DNA from: Salinirussus sp.
Lineage (GTDB): Archaea; Halobacteriota; Halobacteria; Halobacteriales; Haloarculaceae
Length of the DNA: 20,177 bases
Assembly: GCA_028275005.1 (NCBI GenBank)
Contig: JAQCNN010000271.1
Location: forward strand, 1-20,177
Direction of reading: 5' to 3'
In this document: one piece after another, positions 7,121-14,022 of the stretch
Numbering within the stretch: the stretch's first letter is position 1
Layout: each line of letters begins with the position of its first letter
Translations under genes and position numbers: made by a program
Notes under the pieces: generated by a model
Databases searched by the model: none
The model's input: the letters and a program-made list of their open reading frames with translations, nothing else
Told to the model about the DNA's origin: nothing

Positions 7121-7283
7121 ATATCGGTGACCTGCCCGCCACATCCGGCGAGACGCCGCAACGCGCACGGGTCGCAGAACGTGGCAGTAGGCGTCGTTTC
7201 GGTGCGTCTCTCCCCCGATGGGGTCGCCTCCGGGGACCGCGAACGGCCCGGAAAACCGTCTGTACTGGCGTATTCGTCGCCGG

Positions 7284-7298
7284 TTATAAAAGGCTTCG
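7284..7298 (-). promoter_or_regulatory. Strong BRE/TATA far upstream of fttA
   Basis: Minus-strand CGAAGCCTTTTATAA is the best TATA/BRE match in the window. It lies about 165 bases before ATG 7120, so a transcript starting some 25 bases downstream would carry a leader of about 140 nt. No TATA-like sequence lies 20-35 bases before the ATG. The TTATAAAA core is nearly symmetric and could also serve the plus strand. Confidence 0.5.
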
Positions 7299-7326
7299 CA
7301 ATACCCCGGCCCCGGGAGCGACAGCG

Positions 7327-7336
7327 GAACTAAGCC
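7327..7336 (+). promoter_or_regulatory. Putative weak TATA of the 7358 gene
   Basis: GAACTAAGCC ends about 22-24 bases before ATG 7358, consistent with a leaderless start. A stronger plus-strand TATA at 7284-7291 would give a leader of about 45 nt instead; the sequence does not decide between them. Confidence 0.35.
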
Positions 7337-7357
7337 GGCGGCGGTGTGACCACGGGT

Positions 7358-7834
7358 ATGCACCTCACGCCGGCGACAGTCGCCGACGAGTGCGAGCGCC
7401 TGCACGAGCGCGGCCCCCGGGTCGTCACCCTCGCCAACGACGTCCGCACCGACCTCGGTGCCAGCTTCGGCGTCGACGTCGACGAGGTGACCGAACAGCA
7501 GTACGAACAGACGCTCGAGACGGTGTTCGCCGATGGCGCACTCGCCGTGAACGTCGCCGCGCTCGCAGGCCTGTTGCGCGAGCTAGACGTGACGGCGGAC
7601 TACCCTGGCTTTGTCGTCGACGAACTGCTCGGCCGAGAGCTCGCGGCGATGCTCGCCGGCCAACAGCCGCTCCGGCTGCTCGCCGAGGCCACGTTTCACT
7701 ACGTGGACGTCCACACAGACAGCGCCACGGCCGGCGGTGACGACCTCGATGCGGCGCTCGCGGCAGGGCTCCAGACCAGGGTCCCGGGCTGGGACTGGCG
7801 CGAATCCGACCCCTTCGCGGTCGAGCCGGAGTGA
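7358..7834 (+). CDS. Haloarchaeal protein of unknown function
   Basis: 158-residue acidic soluble protein, MHLTPATVADECERLHERG at its start. It appears mostly alpha-helical, with no signal peptide, membrane segment, cysteine pair or recognisable catalytic motif. ATG 7358 is chosen over GTG 7346 because it fits the upstream TATA-like word. It may belong to one of the haloarchaea-only DUF families (DUF5791 is a possibility I cannot confirm). It is divergent from fttA and converges on the small membrane protein gene with a 34-base gap. Confidence 0.75.
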   Translation: MHLTPATVADECERLHERGPRVVTLANDVRTDLGASFGVDVDEVTEQQYEQTLETVFADGALAVNVAALAGLLRELDVTADYPGFVVDELLGRELAAMLAGQQPLRLLAEATFHYVDVHTDSATAGGDDLDAALAAGLQTRVPGWDWRESDPFAVEPE

Positions 7835-7868
7835 GATGGAGGACCGAGGAGCACGGCGCGGAGCCTTG

Positions 7869-8108
7869 CTACCGCCGGTTAGGGCCCCGGCCACCCCGCG
7901 TGTTCAGGTCGTCTGCGCCCGGCAGTGCGAGCCAGGCGAGAAACCAGCCGGTGAGACTGCCGGCCACGAGGGCGGCGGCCAGCAGGACCACCCCACCACC
8001 AGTCTGAAGCCCCATCAGCCCGGCGGAGAATCCGACGAGCAGGGCAAACCCGACCTTCAGCTTCCGGAGAAAGGCGATGCGCTCAGTGTTGTCCACCGGG
8101 CCGACCAT
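7869..8108 (-). CDS. Small two-helix membrane protein
   Basis: 79 residues with two hydrophobic helices at about 19-38 and 41-62 and a short hydrophilic tail rich in Asn, Gly and Arg. The ATG at 8108 overlaps the TGA of the upstream gene by one base (TGATG), the classic arrangement for termination-reinitiation; a GTG three bases earlier is also possible. It is the last gene of a three-gene unit. I do not recognise the family. Confidence 0.65.
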   Translation of the reverse strand: MVGPVDNTERIAFLRKLKVGFALLVGFSAGLMGLQTGGGVVLLAAALVAGSLTGWFLAWLALPGADDLNTRGGRGPNRR

Positions 8109-8536
8109 CACAGCGCCTCTGTCGTACTGACGTGCATGGCGGCGAACTCGCCGTCGACGACGGTCCCGCTCCAGCGGGTCTCGAACTCGTAGTCGGTCTG
8201 CCGGTCGGTGTTCGTCCAGGCCATCACGACGTCGTCGGCGAACCAGCCACAGACAACGTCCGCGGTGTCACCGCCCCCGGCCGTGTCCGCGGCGCCGTCG
8301 CCGGCGAGCTCGTCTGGCCCGTCACGGGCCCCGGCCGTCAGCTGCTGTGACTCGACGGTCCAGTCGGCCGTCGTCCGGGTCTGCTCGCGCAGCCCCTCGG
8401 CGACCGCCTCGTACCCCCGGAGCGTCTCCGAGAGGCCGTACTTGACGGTCGCCGGTGACTCCCGAAAGAAGGGGTAGAGTGGCTCGCCGGCCCGGAGGGT
8501 GTCGTAGTAGTCACGGACGAGGGCAGCAACGGCCAT
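8108..8536 (-). CDS. NTF2/SnoaL-like domain protein
   Basis: 142 residues. The start (VRDYYDTLRAGEPLYPFFRES) and the end (DYEFETRWSGTVVDGEFAAMHVSTTEAL) follow the cone-shaped NTF2-like fold, close to the SnoaL_3 type, with the helix 1 YYDTLR segment and final strands carrying RWSGTV and MHVS. An acidic loop of about 20 residues (around DELAGDGAADTAGGGD) is inserted before the strand DVVCGWFADDVVMAW. The fold serves many roles, so no activity can be assigned. ATG 8536 lies four bases after the upstream stop, implying cotranscription. Confidence 0.7.
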   Translation of the reverse strand: MAVAALVRDYYDTLRAGEPLYPFFRESPATVKYGLSETLRGYEAVAEGLREQTRTTADWTVESQQLTAGARDGPDELAGDGAADTAGGGDTADVVCGWFADDVVMAWTNTDRQTDYEFETRWSGTVVDGEFAAMHVSTTEAL

Positions 8537-8540
8537 CGGG

Positions 8541-9089
8541 TCAGTAGAACCCCCGGTCGACGGCGTCGTCGACGACGTCCTCGAACTCCGTCTCGAGCAG
8601 GTCCTCGGCCTCCTCGAAGGTGTCGGTGAGGTCGTCCATCGTCCCCGGCCGGTCGTTCGTCTCGACCTCCATCGGGCCGTAGGCGGGGCTGTCCACCGCG
8701 TCCATGATGTCGTCGAACAGCGCCTCCGGTGAGGTGGGGGCCTCCGCGTGAGTCTCGACGACCGTCTCCAGCTCTGTCGCCACATCCTCGGCCGCCGCCT
8801 CCTCGACCGGCGCCTGAACCCCGAAGTGCCCGGACACGTCCCCGCGTTCGGGGAACAGCGGTGCGAGCTCGTCGTCGACCCGGCCTGCGACCTTGGCCCC
8901 GACGCCCTGGACCTTCAAGAGGTTTCGTGCGTACGTCTTCACCTGGAAGACACCGGTGTCCGGGTGACCGATGGACAGGTCCTCACCGATCCCCCCCGAG
9001 CGGTCGCCGCCGATGGCACGCCACCCCTCGGGCTCCGCGCTACTGTCGGCAACCTCGGTCATGGTATCCTGCCGGTCCCGGACCTGCAT
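8541..9089 (-). CDS. Acidic haloarchaeal protein of unknown function
   Basis: 182 residues, extremely rich in Asp and Glu. A better-ordered core at about 20-75 contains GGDRSGGIGEDLSIGHPDTGVFQVKTYARNLL in two overlapping Gly-rich turns, followed by an acidic C-terminal half probably forming long helices. I see no membrane segment or known catalytic motif and do not recognise the family. ATG 9089 is preferred over ATG 9062 because a TATA-like CTATTTT ends 24 bases before it. It leads an operon with the NTF2-like and small membrane protein genes and is divergent from the Lhr-type helicase. Confidence 0.75.
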   Translation of the reverse strand: MQVRDRQDTMTEVADSSAEPEGWRAIGGDRSGGIGEDLSIGHPDTGVFQVKTYARNLLKVQGVGAKVAGRVDDELAPLFPERGDVSGHFGVQAPVEEAAAEDVATELETVVETHAEAPTSPEALFDDIMDAVDSPAYGPMEVETNDRPGTMDDLTDTFEEAEDLLETEFEDVVDDAVDRGFY

Positions 9090-9113
9090 ACCTCACAGTG
9101 GGTGCCGGGGGCG

Positions 9114-9131
9114 AAAATAGCCACCGGTTTC
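9114..9131 (-). promoter_or_regulatory. Putative BRE/TATA of the three-gene unit
   Basis: On the minus strand GAAACC is followed by GGTGGCTATTTT, with the T-run ending 24 bases before ATG 9089. The position and A/T content fit a leaderless haloarchaeal promoter. Confidence 0.55.
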
Positions 9132-9192
9132 ACGCCCTTCGAAGGCCTCTGTGGCCAAACGCACAAGCCCGCCCAGCCCAAGAGGACGGTAG

Positions 9193-11934
9193 ATGGGAGG
9201 ACGCGCGCTGCTCGGCGAGCAGGACGTGGATTTCGACCCCGAGACCGTCGATATCGACGACGCCGACGTACTCGAGTTGCTCGACCCGGTCGTCCGGGAG
9301 TGGTGGGTCGAACAGTTCGGCGGCTACGTCCCCGGTAACGGGGGGTTCTTTACCCCGCCACAGAAGGAGGCGATTCCGCTGATCCACGAGGGTGAGAACG
9401 CGCTGGTCTGTGCGCCGACGGGTAGCGGCAAGACACTCGCCTCCTTTACCGGGATCATCAACGAACTGTTCGCCCGTGACCGTGCGGAGGGCCTCGAGAA
9501 CAGTGTCTACTGCCTGTACGTCTCGCCGCTAAAGTCACTGGCAAACGACATCCACCGGAACCTGGGGGTGCCGCTGGCGGATATCACCGAGAAACTCGAC
9601 CGGCGCGACGAGGACGTCGAGGTCCGTCACGCGATCCGCCACGGCGACACCAGCAGCAGTGACCGACAGGCGATGCTGGAGACGACCCCCCACATCCTCA
9701 ACACCACCCCCGAGACGCTCGCCATCCTGCTGAACTCGCCGAAGTTCAAGCGGAAACTCGAGACCGTCGAGTACGTCATCGTCGACGAGATCCACAGCCT
9801 CGCGGAGAACAAGCGTGGCACGCACCTGGCGGTCTCGCTCGAGCGCCTCGAACACCTCTGTGACGGCTCGCCCACCCGGGTCGGTTGCTCGGCGACGGTC
9901 GAACCGCTGGACACGGTGGCGGAGTTCCTCGTCGGACGGGCGGAGCCCGGCGGCCCGTCCCGGGAGTACGAGGTCGTCGACACCCGGTTCGTCCGGGAGT
10001 TCGACATGGAGCTCACCTGCCCGACTGACGACCTGATCAACACGCCCCGCGGGGTGGTCACCGGCCGGTTCTACGACCAGCTCCACGACCTGGTGGCGGA
10101 CCACACCAACACGCTCGTGTTCACCAACACCCGCTCGGGCGCCGAGCGGGTGCTCCACAACCTCCGCGAACAGTTCCAGTACGACGAGGACAACTCCGCC
10201 TGCCACCACGGTAGCCTCTCGAAGGACCGCCGGCAGGCCGTCGAGAAGCAGCTCAAGGAGGGGGAACTCGATGTGGTGACTACCTCCACCTCCCTGGAGC
10301 TGGGTATCGACATGCCACACCTCGACCTGGTCGTCCAGGTGGGCTCGCCAAAGTCCGTCGCGTCGCTGCTCCAGCGCGTGGGGCGGGCGGGTCACCAGCT
10401 CGGCGAGACGGTCACCGGCCGGGTGGTCGCGCTGGACCGGGACGAACTCGTCGAGTGTGCGGTCATGCTGAAGAAGGCAGAGGAGGGCTTTGTCGACCGG
10501 GTGTTCGTTCCCGAGAACGCCCAGGACGTCGCCGCCCAGCAGGTCTACGGCATGGCGATCAACGGCCCCCGGCCGGAGGCGGAGGTCAGGGGAATCCTCC
10601 GGCGGGCCTACCCCTACCGCGAGTACGACGACGCCGCCTACGAACAGCTGATGCGGTATCTGACCGCCGACTACCCCGGCATGGAGGAGAAAAACGTCTA
10701 CGCGAAGGTCTGGCGGGACACCAACGACCCGCCCAGCGGCGAGCACCACTACGAGGAGTACGCGGTGGGTCAGCGGCTGGTCGGCAAGCGCGGCCGGATG
10801 GCCCGCGTCATCTACATGACCAACATCGGCACCATCCCCGACTCCTTCACCTGTGACGTGTCCACCCGGGCGGACGACGAGTGGGTCGGCCAGCTCGACG
10901 AGGAGTATCTCGACACCCTCGAGAAGGGCGACGTGTTCGTGCTCGGCGGGGACAACTATGAGTACCGCTACCGGCGCGGGTCGAAGGTCTACGTCGACCG
11001 CACCAGTGCGCGCCCGACCGTCCCCTCCTGGTTCTCCGAGCGGCTTCCGCTGTCCTACGACCTCGGGCGGGAGATCCTCGGCTTCCAGCGCGAGATGCTC
11101 GCTCGACTCCAGGGCGGTGGCCGGTCGGAGGTCAGGGTGTGGCTCCGGGAGTTCCCGCTAGACGAACACAGTGTCCGGGCGCTCACGCGGATGTTCGACG
11201 AGCAGGTCCGGTATCTCGGCCCGGCAGGGGTGAGCACGGACGGCCGGCTGGTCATCGAGGAGGAACTCGACCGGGAGGCCTACGAGCGCCGCTACTACGT
11301 CCACTCGAACTACGGCCGGCGGTTCAACGACGGGTTCTCGCGGCTGTTGGCCTACCGGGCCGCACAGGAGGCCAACGCCAACGTCCAGGTCGCGGTCGCC
11401 GACAACGGGTTTACACTGTCGATGCCGCTCAACCGGAAGGTCGACCTGGCAGGGATCGTCGGGGATATCGACCCCGGCGACGCCCGCGGGGACCTCCGGG
11501 CCAGCCTGGAGGGGACGGACCTGCTGGAGCGCTACTTCCGGATCAACGCCACCCGGGCGCTGATGATCCTCAAGCGGTACAAGGGCCACGAGAAGTCGGC
11601 CAGCCAGCAGCAGGTCAACGCCGAGATGCTGCTTGGCTTTGCCGAGGACCTGGAGCGGTTCGCGGTCACCGAGGAGACCTACCGGGAGATCCTGGAGGAC
11701 AAACTCAATCTCGCGGGCATCCAGGAGGTACTCGCCGCTATCCAGGCCGGCGACGTGACCGTCACCACCGAACGGGTCGATTCCCCGTCGCCGCGGGCGT
11801 TTGGGCTGGCCACGCTGATGGCCTCCGATGTCGTCCTCGCGGACGACGAGTCGGAGGTCCTCCAGGAGTTCCACCGGCGCGTCCTCGAGGAGATCGAGGG
11901 GGAGGGCGAGGACGGCGCTGTGGCGACGGAGTGA
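9193..11934 (+). CDS. lhr: Lhr-type superfamily 2 ATP-dependent helicase
   Basis: 913 residues, the size of an archaeal Lhr core. RecA-like domain 1 has the Q-motif region FTPPQKEAIP, Walker A APTGSGKT (74-81), DEIH box (198-201) and motif III CSAT (232-235). RecA-like domain 2 has TNTRSGAERV, the STSLELGID segment and motif VI QRVGRAGH (394-401). Downstream (about 430-890) are the winged-helix and Lhr-specific C-terminal modules, including the typical YYVHSNYGRRFNDGFSRLLAYR segment. Lhr proteins act in DNA repair and nucleic-acid remodelling; the Lhr1/Lhr2 branch cannot be settled here. ATG 9193 gives the usual start; a weak TATA-like ACAAG lies about 25 bases upstream. Confidence 0.93.
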   Translation: MGGRALLGEQDVDFDPETVDIDDADVLELLDPVVREWWVEQFGGYVPGNGGFFTPPQKEAIPLIHEGENALVCAPTGSGKTLASFTGIINELFARDRAEGLENSVYCLYVSPLKSLANDIHRNLGVPLADITEKLDRRDEDVEVRHAIRHGDTSSSDRQAMLETTPHILNTTPETLAILLNSPKFKRKLETVEYVIVDEIHSLAENKRGTHLAVSLERLEHLCDGSPTRVGCSATVEPLDTVAEFLVGRAEPGGPSREYEVVDTRFVREFDMELTCPTDDLINTPRGVVTGRFYDQLHDLVADHTNTLVFTNTRSGAERVLHNLREQFQYDEDNSACHHGSLSKDRRQAVEKQLKEGELDVVTTSTSLELGIDMPHLDLVVQVGSPKSVASLLQRVGRAGHQLGETVTGRVVALDRDELVECAVMLKKAEEGFVDRVFVPENAQDVAAQQVYGMAINGPRPEAEVRGILRRAYPYREYDDAAYEQLMRYLTADYPGMEEKNVYAKVWRDTNDPPSGEHHYEEYAVGQRLVGKRGRMARVIYMTNIGTIPDSFTCDVSTRADDEWVGQLDEEYLDTLEKGDVFVLGGDNYEYRYRRGSKVYVDRTSARPTVPSWFSERLPLSYDLGREILGFQREMLARLQGGGRSEVRVWLREFPLDEHSVRALTRMFDEQVRYLGPAGVSTDGRLVIEEELDREAYERRYYVHSNYGRRFNDGFSRLLAYRAAQEANANVQVAVADNGFTLSMPLNRKVDLAGIVGDIDPGDARGDLRASLEGTDLLERYFRINATRALMILKRYKGHEKSASQQQVNAEMLLGFAEDLERFAVTEETYREILEDKLNLAGIQEVLAAIQAGDVTVTTERVDSPSPRAFGLATLMASDVVLADDESEVLQEFHRRVLEEIEGEGEDGAVATE

Positions 11935-12015
11935 CCCGCTCCGGCCCCGTCAGAGATACGGGGGAATCTCGCCGCGACGGGAACCGTCCTTGCCATCGAG
12001 TCCCTCCCTACGACC

Positions 12016-12639
12016 GTGTCACATCACGGTCACAGCCACGAGGAGCCGGAAGCCGGACAGGTCCACCACAGCGTCGACGACGCAGTCGACGCCAGGAGTG
12101 ACTGGGCACGGCGACGACGCGAGGGGATCCCGACAGACAAGCAACTGCTGGTCGTCGCCTGTATGGACGAGCGTATCCCCGTCAAGGAGGCGCTCGGCAT
12201 CGAGCTGGGCGACGCACAGGTGTTCCGTAACGCCGGCGGGAAGGTGACCGACGACGTCATCCGGTCGGCCGCGCTCACCACGCAGTTTTTCGACACCACG
12301 GAGATCGTCGTCGTCAACCACACCGACTGCGGGATGATGAGCGCCTCCGACGAGGCCGTCGTCGACGGACTGACCGAGGCGGCCGGTGGCGACCTCTCGG
12401 ACGTCGACCTGGACCCCGCGCTCCCGGGGCTGAACATCGACGACGCCGACCTCGCGGAGTGGGTCCGGATGACCGACGACATCGACGTGGCCTGTGCGAA
12501 GCAGGTCGAACTGCTGGACGGGCATCCGTTGATCCCCGACGAGACCACGGTCCACGGCTACGTCTACGAGGTGGAGAGCGGTCACCTCCGACGGCCCGGC
12601 GAGCGGGTCGCCGAGACCGTCAACACCCGCGTGGAGTAG
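12016..12639 (+). CDS. Beta-type carbonic anhydrase family protein
   Basis: 207 residues. The zinc site of beta-carbonic anhydrases is present: CMDER (C49, D51, R53) and NHTDCGM (H102, C105), with VFRNAGG (69-75) and a GYVYEVESG segment near the end. The enzyme hydrates CO2 to bicarbonate in the cytoplasm; no signal peptide is seen. The start is GTG 12016, with CCTTGCC about 22 bases upstream as a weak TATA-like word. The first 18 residues hold six histidines (H3, H4, H6, H8, H17, H18), unusual for the fold. The shorter form resembles the Rv1284-like branch rather than plant-type enzymes. It converges on the LarA-family gene with a 26-base gap. Confidence 0.88.
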   Translation: MSHHGHSHEEPEAGQVHHSVDDAVDARSDWARRRREGIPTDKQLLVVACMDERIPVKEALGIELGDAQVFRNAGGKVTDDVIRSAALTTQFFDTTEIVVVNHTDCGMMSASDEAVVDGLTEAAGGDLSDVDLDPALPGLNIDDADLAEWVRMTDDIDVACAKQVELLDGHPLIPDETTVHGYVYEVESGHLRRPGERVAETVNTRVE

Positions 12640-12665
12640 GGGTGAAGACGGTGTGAAGCGCCGGC

Positions 12666-13886
12666 TCAGACCAGTAGCGTGTTCAGCGCGTCCGGAACGA
12701 CGAGCACCTCGCTGCCGGGCTCGATAGCCGCCTCCACACTGTCGGCTGCGGACAGCAGACAGTCCTCGACCACACCGGGTGCCTCGCTGTCGGTGACCCA
12801 CACCTCGTGGTCGCGAAGCGCCTGCGCGACGACGAACGCGCGCTGTGCCCCCGGCTCGTACCCCTCGCGCATCTCCTCGTAGAGCGCGTCGGCGGAGTCG
12901 GCTGTCGAGAGCCACTCGTAGCAGCGCTGCTCGCCGGTTCCCTCGCCGGCACCCTCCGTCAGCCGGGCCGGCGTGACCAGGCGTCCGCCCGCCCGGAGTG
13001 GGTTGTGCGCCCCGAGGATGACGTAGGTCGCCCCGCGGGTCGTCTGGTAGAGGTTGGCGTCCTTCGGCGCGCCGACGCCCGCAATCACCGCGTCGTAGCC
13101 CTCCTCGACCTCGACGGCGAGTGCGTCCTGGGCGGTGGCGGCGAGGTTCGCCACCACAGCCCGGGGGTCACCCGCGCTCGCGCCGAGCATCCCCGCCGGC
13201 CCGTGAGTGACGTTCAGACAGAAGTCGACCCCGACGAGGTCGCCGGCCCGGTCGACAAACTCCCGGAACGGGTTCGCCTCGATACGGCCGAGCCGGACCC
13301 CGTCCTGCGAGAGCAACTCCGGGCCGTGGGTGTACCGGATCTGTGACTCGCCGCCGGCGCCGATGACGACCGTCTTCGCCCCGCCGGAGAAGCCGGCGTA
13401 CTGGTGGGGCTCGACCATCCCCGTCGAGACCACGGTGTCGGCCGCGGCGACCGGCTCGTATATCTCGACCGGACAGCCCTCGACTGTGCCGGTCTCGACC
13501 GTCCGCTCGGGGTCGTGGTTCTCCGCGAGTGCGGCGTGCTCGCCCAGTGCCGCCCGGGTCTCGGCGTCGGTCATCGGCCGGTGGAGCCCGAGCCCGAGGA
13601 CGACCCGGACCGACGACCGGTCGACGCCACCCCGCTCCAGCTCTGCGAGCAGGGCGTCGAGCAGCGCGTCGTCCGGTGTCGCCCGCGTCACGTCTGTCAC
13701 GACCACCGCGACGTCGTCACCGGGGTCGACGCGCTCAGCCAGCCGCGGGCCCTCCGGGTCCGCGACCGCGCGTTGTGCGGCCGCGGACACGTCGATAGCC
13801 TCGCCGCCTGCCGGCTCGGCGACTGTCACCGCCGAGTCGGGTAGCGCCACTGACACCGTTCCTTCCCCGAGCGGAACCTCGACCAT
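12666..13886 (-). CDS. larA: LarA-family nickel-pincer racemase/epimerase
   Basis: 406 residues, similar in length to lactate racemase LarA. The N-terminal DUF2088 domain has VTRATPD (R68), LGLGLHRPMT (H102) and EPHQYAGFSGGAKTVVIG (H161, K171), then IRYTHGP (H187). These correspond to the phosphate-binding, catalytic and pincer-nickel-attachment residues of the family, so it should be an active 2-hydroxyacid racemase or epimerase if the NPN cofactor is supplied. No larB, larC or larE gene is in the window, and the true substrate is uncertain. The start at ATG 13886 is supported by a TATA-like box 22 bases upstream. Confidence 0.88.
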   Translation of the reverse strand: MVEVPLGEGTVSVALPDSAVTVAEPAGGEAIDVSAAAQRAVADPEGPRLAERVDPGDDVAVVVTDVTRATPDDALLDALLAELERGGVDRSSVRVVLGLGLHRPMTDAETRAALGEHAALAENHDPERTVETGTVEGCPVEIYEPVAAADTVVSTGMVEPHQYAGFSGGAKTVVIGAGGESQIRYTHGPELLSQDGVRLGRIEANPFREFVDRAGDLVGVDFCLNVTHGPAGMLGASAGDPRAVVANLAATAQDALAVEVEEGYDAVIAGVGAPKDANLYQTTRGATYVILGAHNPLRAGGRLVTPARLTEGAGEGTGEQRCYEWLSTADSADALYEEMREGYEPGAQRAFVVAQALRDHEVWVTDSEAPGVVEDCLLSAADSVEAAIEPGSEVLVVPDALNTLLV

Positions 13887-13908
13887 GCGGTGTCTACGAC
13901 ACGTCGGC

Positions 13909-13921
13909 GAAAAGACGTTCG
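13909..13921 (-). promoter_or_regulatory. Putative BRE/TATA of larA
   Basis: Minus-strand CGAACGTCTTTTC, ending about 22 bases before ATG 13886, has the same layout as the ychF promoter. The rest of the 136-base spacer to the next gene (13922-14022) shows no gene. Confidence 0.5.
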
Positions 13922-14022
13922 GGTCTGTCCCAGCCCGCTCGAACGGGGCGTTGGCGCCACCCGGCTACCGGCAGGTCATCCCCTCAAGCCTGGGCCGACA
14001 GCCCGACACGCCGGAGAGCCCC

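Noticed and set aside
6128..7333. Open plus-strand frame of about 400 codons antisense to fttA
   Set aside because: It mirrors the fttA frame, has no own promoter or start context, and runs into the spacer; fttA motifs are unambiguous.
7121..7405. Upstream extension of the fttA frame
   Set aside because: It would cross the strong TATA region and the start of the divergent gene; the family start is MSTVDKRLDEM at 7120.
9535..10749. Open minus-strand frame of about 400 codons inside the Lhr-type helicase gene
   Set aside because: Shadow of the helicase coding frame; no motif and fully embedded.
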